The notes beneath the pieces are model-generated. The model saw nothing but the letters and a program-made list of their open reading frames with translations. It searched no databases and was not told the DNA's origin. A program made the position numbers and the translations under genes. From contig JBDHTX010000015.1 of the NCBI GenBank assembly GCA_039808885.1, positions 33,736 to 97,735 of the forward strand: a stretch of 64,000 nt of DNA. Direction: 5' to 3'. Below, piece after piece: positions 62,712-64,000 of this stretch (position 1 is the first letter of the stretch; every line of letters begins with the position of its first letter). This DNA comes from Dongia_A sp039808885 (GTDB lineage Bacteria; Pseudomonadota; Alphaproteobacteria; Dongiales; Dongiaceae).

Positions 62712-63611
62712 CTAGGAGGCCTTGGCCGGGCGGGTCGCCAGGACCAGTCCCGCCACCACCACGCAGCCGCCGGCGAGGTCGCCCAGGCCCGGCACCTCGC
62801 CCAGGAGCGGGATCGCCAGCAAGGTCGCCACCACCGGCTGGCCATAGCCCAGCACCGCGACCAGGGCGGTGGGCAGCCGGCCCAGCGAGCGGTTGATCAG
62901 CAGGTAGCCCACCAGGGTGAGCGCGCCATAAAGCAGCAGATAGGCGCAGCCATAGGCGTCCGCCGGCAGGAAGCGCGGCTCCAGCACCGCCGCCGGCAGC
63001 GCGCCCAGCGCGGCGCCGAGGAAGCTCCAGGCGGTGACGGCGATGCTGGGATAGGTCCGGCACAGCCGCGCGGTGATCAGCATGCAGCCGGCATAGAAGA
63101 AGGCGGCGACGAGGGCGAGCAGATTGCCGGAGACGGACGAACCGCCATCGACCGGCCCCAGGGTCATCAGCATCAGCCCGGCGAAGGCGATGAGCCCGCC
63201 GAAGCCCAGGCGGCCGGTCACCTTCTCGCGCCAGACGATCCAGCCGCCGAGCGCCACCAGCAGCGGATAGATCATCACCAGCAGAGTCGCCTCCAGGATC
63301 GTGGTGCTGTTGATGGCGCGGTTCCACAGCACCAGATCGACCGCCAGCAGCAGCCCGGCCAGCAGCGCCCAGAGCCGCGCCCGCAGCGGCAGAGGCTGCG
63401 CCTTGCGCGCCAGCCAGAAGGCGGCCGGGGTCGCGATCAGCAGCCGCCAGAAGGCGGTCGCCGCCGCGTCGACCGGCGAATCGCGCACCAGCAGCGGGCC
63501 GAGGCCGGAAATGAAGACGCCGCCCAGGGCCGCGCGGAGCGCCGCACGGAGCGCGCCGCGTTCGATCTCCGCCGGATGGCGCGGCCGGGCGCCGAGGATG
63601 GTCTCGCTCAT
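62712..63611 (-). CDS. EamA-family permease
   Basis: 299 residues, ten hydrophobic segments in two EamA repeats. FWRLLIATPAAFWLA, NSTTILEATLLVMIYPLLVALGGWIVWREK and LGYGQPVVATLLAIPLLGE are typical. The substrate is unknown. It is divergent from an ABATE-type regulator, which may control it. Confidence 0.88.
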   Translation of the reverse strand: MSETILGARPRHPAEIERGALRAALRAALGGVFISGLGPLLVRDSPVDAAATAFWRLLIATPAAFWLARKAQPLPLRARLWALLAGLLLAVDLVLWNRAINSTTILEATLLVMIYPLLVALGGWIVWREKVTGRLGFGGLIAFAGLMLMTLGPVDGGSSVSGNLLALVAAFFYAGCMLITARLCRTYPSIAVTAWSFLGAALGALPAAVLEPRFLPADAYGCAYLLLYGALTLVGYLLINRSLGRLPTALVAVLGYGQPVVATLLAIPLLGEVPGLGDLAGGCVVVAGLVLATRPAKAS

Positions 63612-63635
63612 GTAACCGCCATTTCCTGTTTGACC

Positions 63636-63699
63636 GGTGACACCTTCGGCCGCACGGCGTAACCGGTCAATTGATTTTTACTGGTGACACCTGTTAGAT
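63636..63699 (+). promoter_or_regulatory. Promoter and repeated operator-like sites before the ABATE regulator
   Basis: GGTGACACCT occurs twice, at 63636-63645 and 63683-63692; the centre GGTG-A-CACC is palindromic. -35 TTGATT at 63671-63676 and -10 TTAGAT at 63694-63699 are 17 bp apart, with the second site in the spacer. The ATG is 8 bp past the -10 box, so the message would be leaderless. Confidence 0.6.
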
Positions 63700-63707
63700 T
63701 GACACAC

Positions 63708-64000
63708 ATGTCCCAGCCCCAGCATCACCGGGCGCAGCATTACCGGGCGCAACATCCGCCGCTGCCCAAGCACGAATTCCTCGCCGGCCGCCTGGCGCTG
63801 GATTTCTGCAATTCCCTGTCGCGCGCCGACAGCGAGATGTGGGGGCCGGCGCCGCGCGACCGCATCGCCAGCCCGCGGGACTTCCTCGCCTGGGCGAAGC
63901 GGCGCGGCATCGCCCTCGACCGCGCGCCCGGCCCCGCGGCGCTCAAAGCGCTGCGCCGGCTGCGGCTGGCGCTGTTCGGCCTGTTCGACGCGGTCGGCGA
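63708..64000 (+). CDS. ABATE/CGNR zinc-finger regulator, N-terminal part (partial)
   Basis: 97 codons are visible before the window ends. FLAGRLALDFCNSLS near residue 26 is the ABATE domain start, followed by a helical segment; the C-terminal CGNR zinc finger would lie outside. Such proteins are putative stress-related transcription factors. The first 20 residues are a His/Gln-rich stretch (QHHRAQHYRAQH). There is no Shine-Dalgarno, consistent with the leaderless promoter. The divergent EamA gene is a plausible target. Confidence 0.8.
   Translation, partial: MSQPQHHRAQHYRAQHPPLPKHEFLAGRLALDFCNSLSRADSEMWGPAPRDRIASPRDFLAWAKRRGIALDRAPGPAALKALRRLRLALFGLFDAVG

Overview
The window comes from a high-GC chromosome (roughly 68-70 percent GC by eye) of an alphaproteobacterium, most likely a Rhodospirillales-type free-living heterotroph. 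The placement rests on family content: an IalB-family secreted protein, a DUF1674/SDHAF4-type protein, a DUF1223 thioredoxin-fold protein, and a purH - heparinase II/III - rpe - rsmB - htpX neighbourhood of the kind seen in alphaproteobacteria. It is mostly ordinary chromosome with a few accessory patches. About 60 protein genes and one tRNA can be supported. The first and last genes run off the window.

Layout, left to right. 1-3.5 kb: an arsenic-type cluster (ACR3 efflux end, a Cys-rich PadR regulator, a flavoprotein with a nine-cysteine tail, an MFS exporter). 3.6-4.6 kb: a low-GC HNH endonuclease gene beside tRNA-Arg(CCT). 4.7-8.7 kb: an orphan binding protein, gpsA, a universal stress protein and a GNAT. 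8.7-12.4 kb: a minus-strand catabolic operon (amidohydrolase/lactonase, FMN 2-hydroxyacid dehydrogenase, RraA-type aldolase, then a binding protein). 12.5-15.5 kb: lipoprotein, aldehyde dehydrogenase, EamA exporter. 15.5-20.3 kb: a CHASE2 adenylate cyclase 9 bp upstream of a CPA1 Na+/H+ antiporter that carries a cyclic-nucleotide-binding domain. 20.4-25.5 kb: GGT-like enzyme, secreted unknown, GNAT, LysR/tautomerase divergent pair. 25.6-32.8 kb: a beta-oxidation operon (acyl-CoA ligase, thiolase, FadB-like enzyme, acyl-CoA dehydrogenase). 33-39.3 kb: SDR, pgk, FecR-domain protein, NUDIX, hrpB. 39.4-42.9 kb: copper homeostasis (copA-cueR, divergent copZ, each with a CueR-type promoter). 43-48.9 kb: ornithine cyclodeaminase family, DUF1223, DUF1674, htpX, iminopeptidase, rsmB. 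49.0-50.3 kb: a low-GC two-gene islet (unknown protein plus DUF488). 50.4-64 kb: tdh-kbl, VOC protein, rpe, heparinase, purH, patatin, TPR protein, rlmN, ialB, TrmH-family methylase, EamA exporter and an ABATE/CGNR regulator.

The most interesting functional units are (i) the cyclase/cNMP-binding antiporter operon, which looks like a self-contained cAMP-controlled ion exchanger; (ii) the low-GC DUF488 pair; (iii) the PadR/flavoprotein/MFS arsenic module, with palindromic operators in front of both the regulator and the flavoprotein; and (iv) a lactonase - hydroxyacid dehydrogenase - aldolase set that reads as one degradation route. No insertion sequence, prophage or CRISPR array is present. 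Short intergenic repeats are frequent: five copies of a GTCAT...ATGAC palindromic element, four copies of a CCCTCCCC-type element, and three loci of 14-15 bp tandem repeats. All GC statements and promoter calls are by eye.
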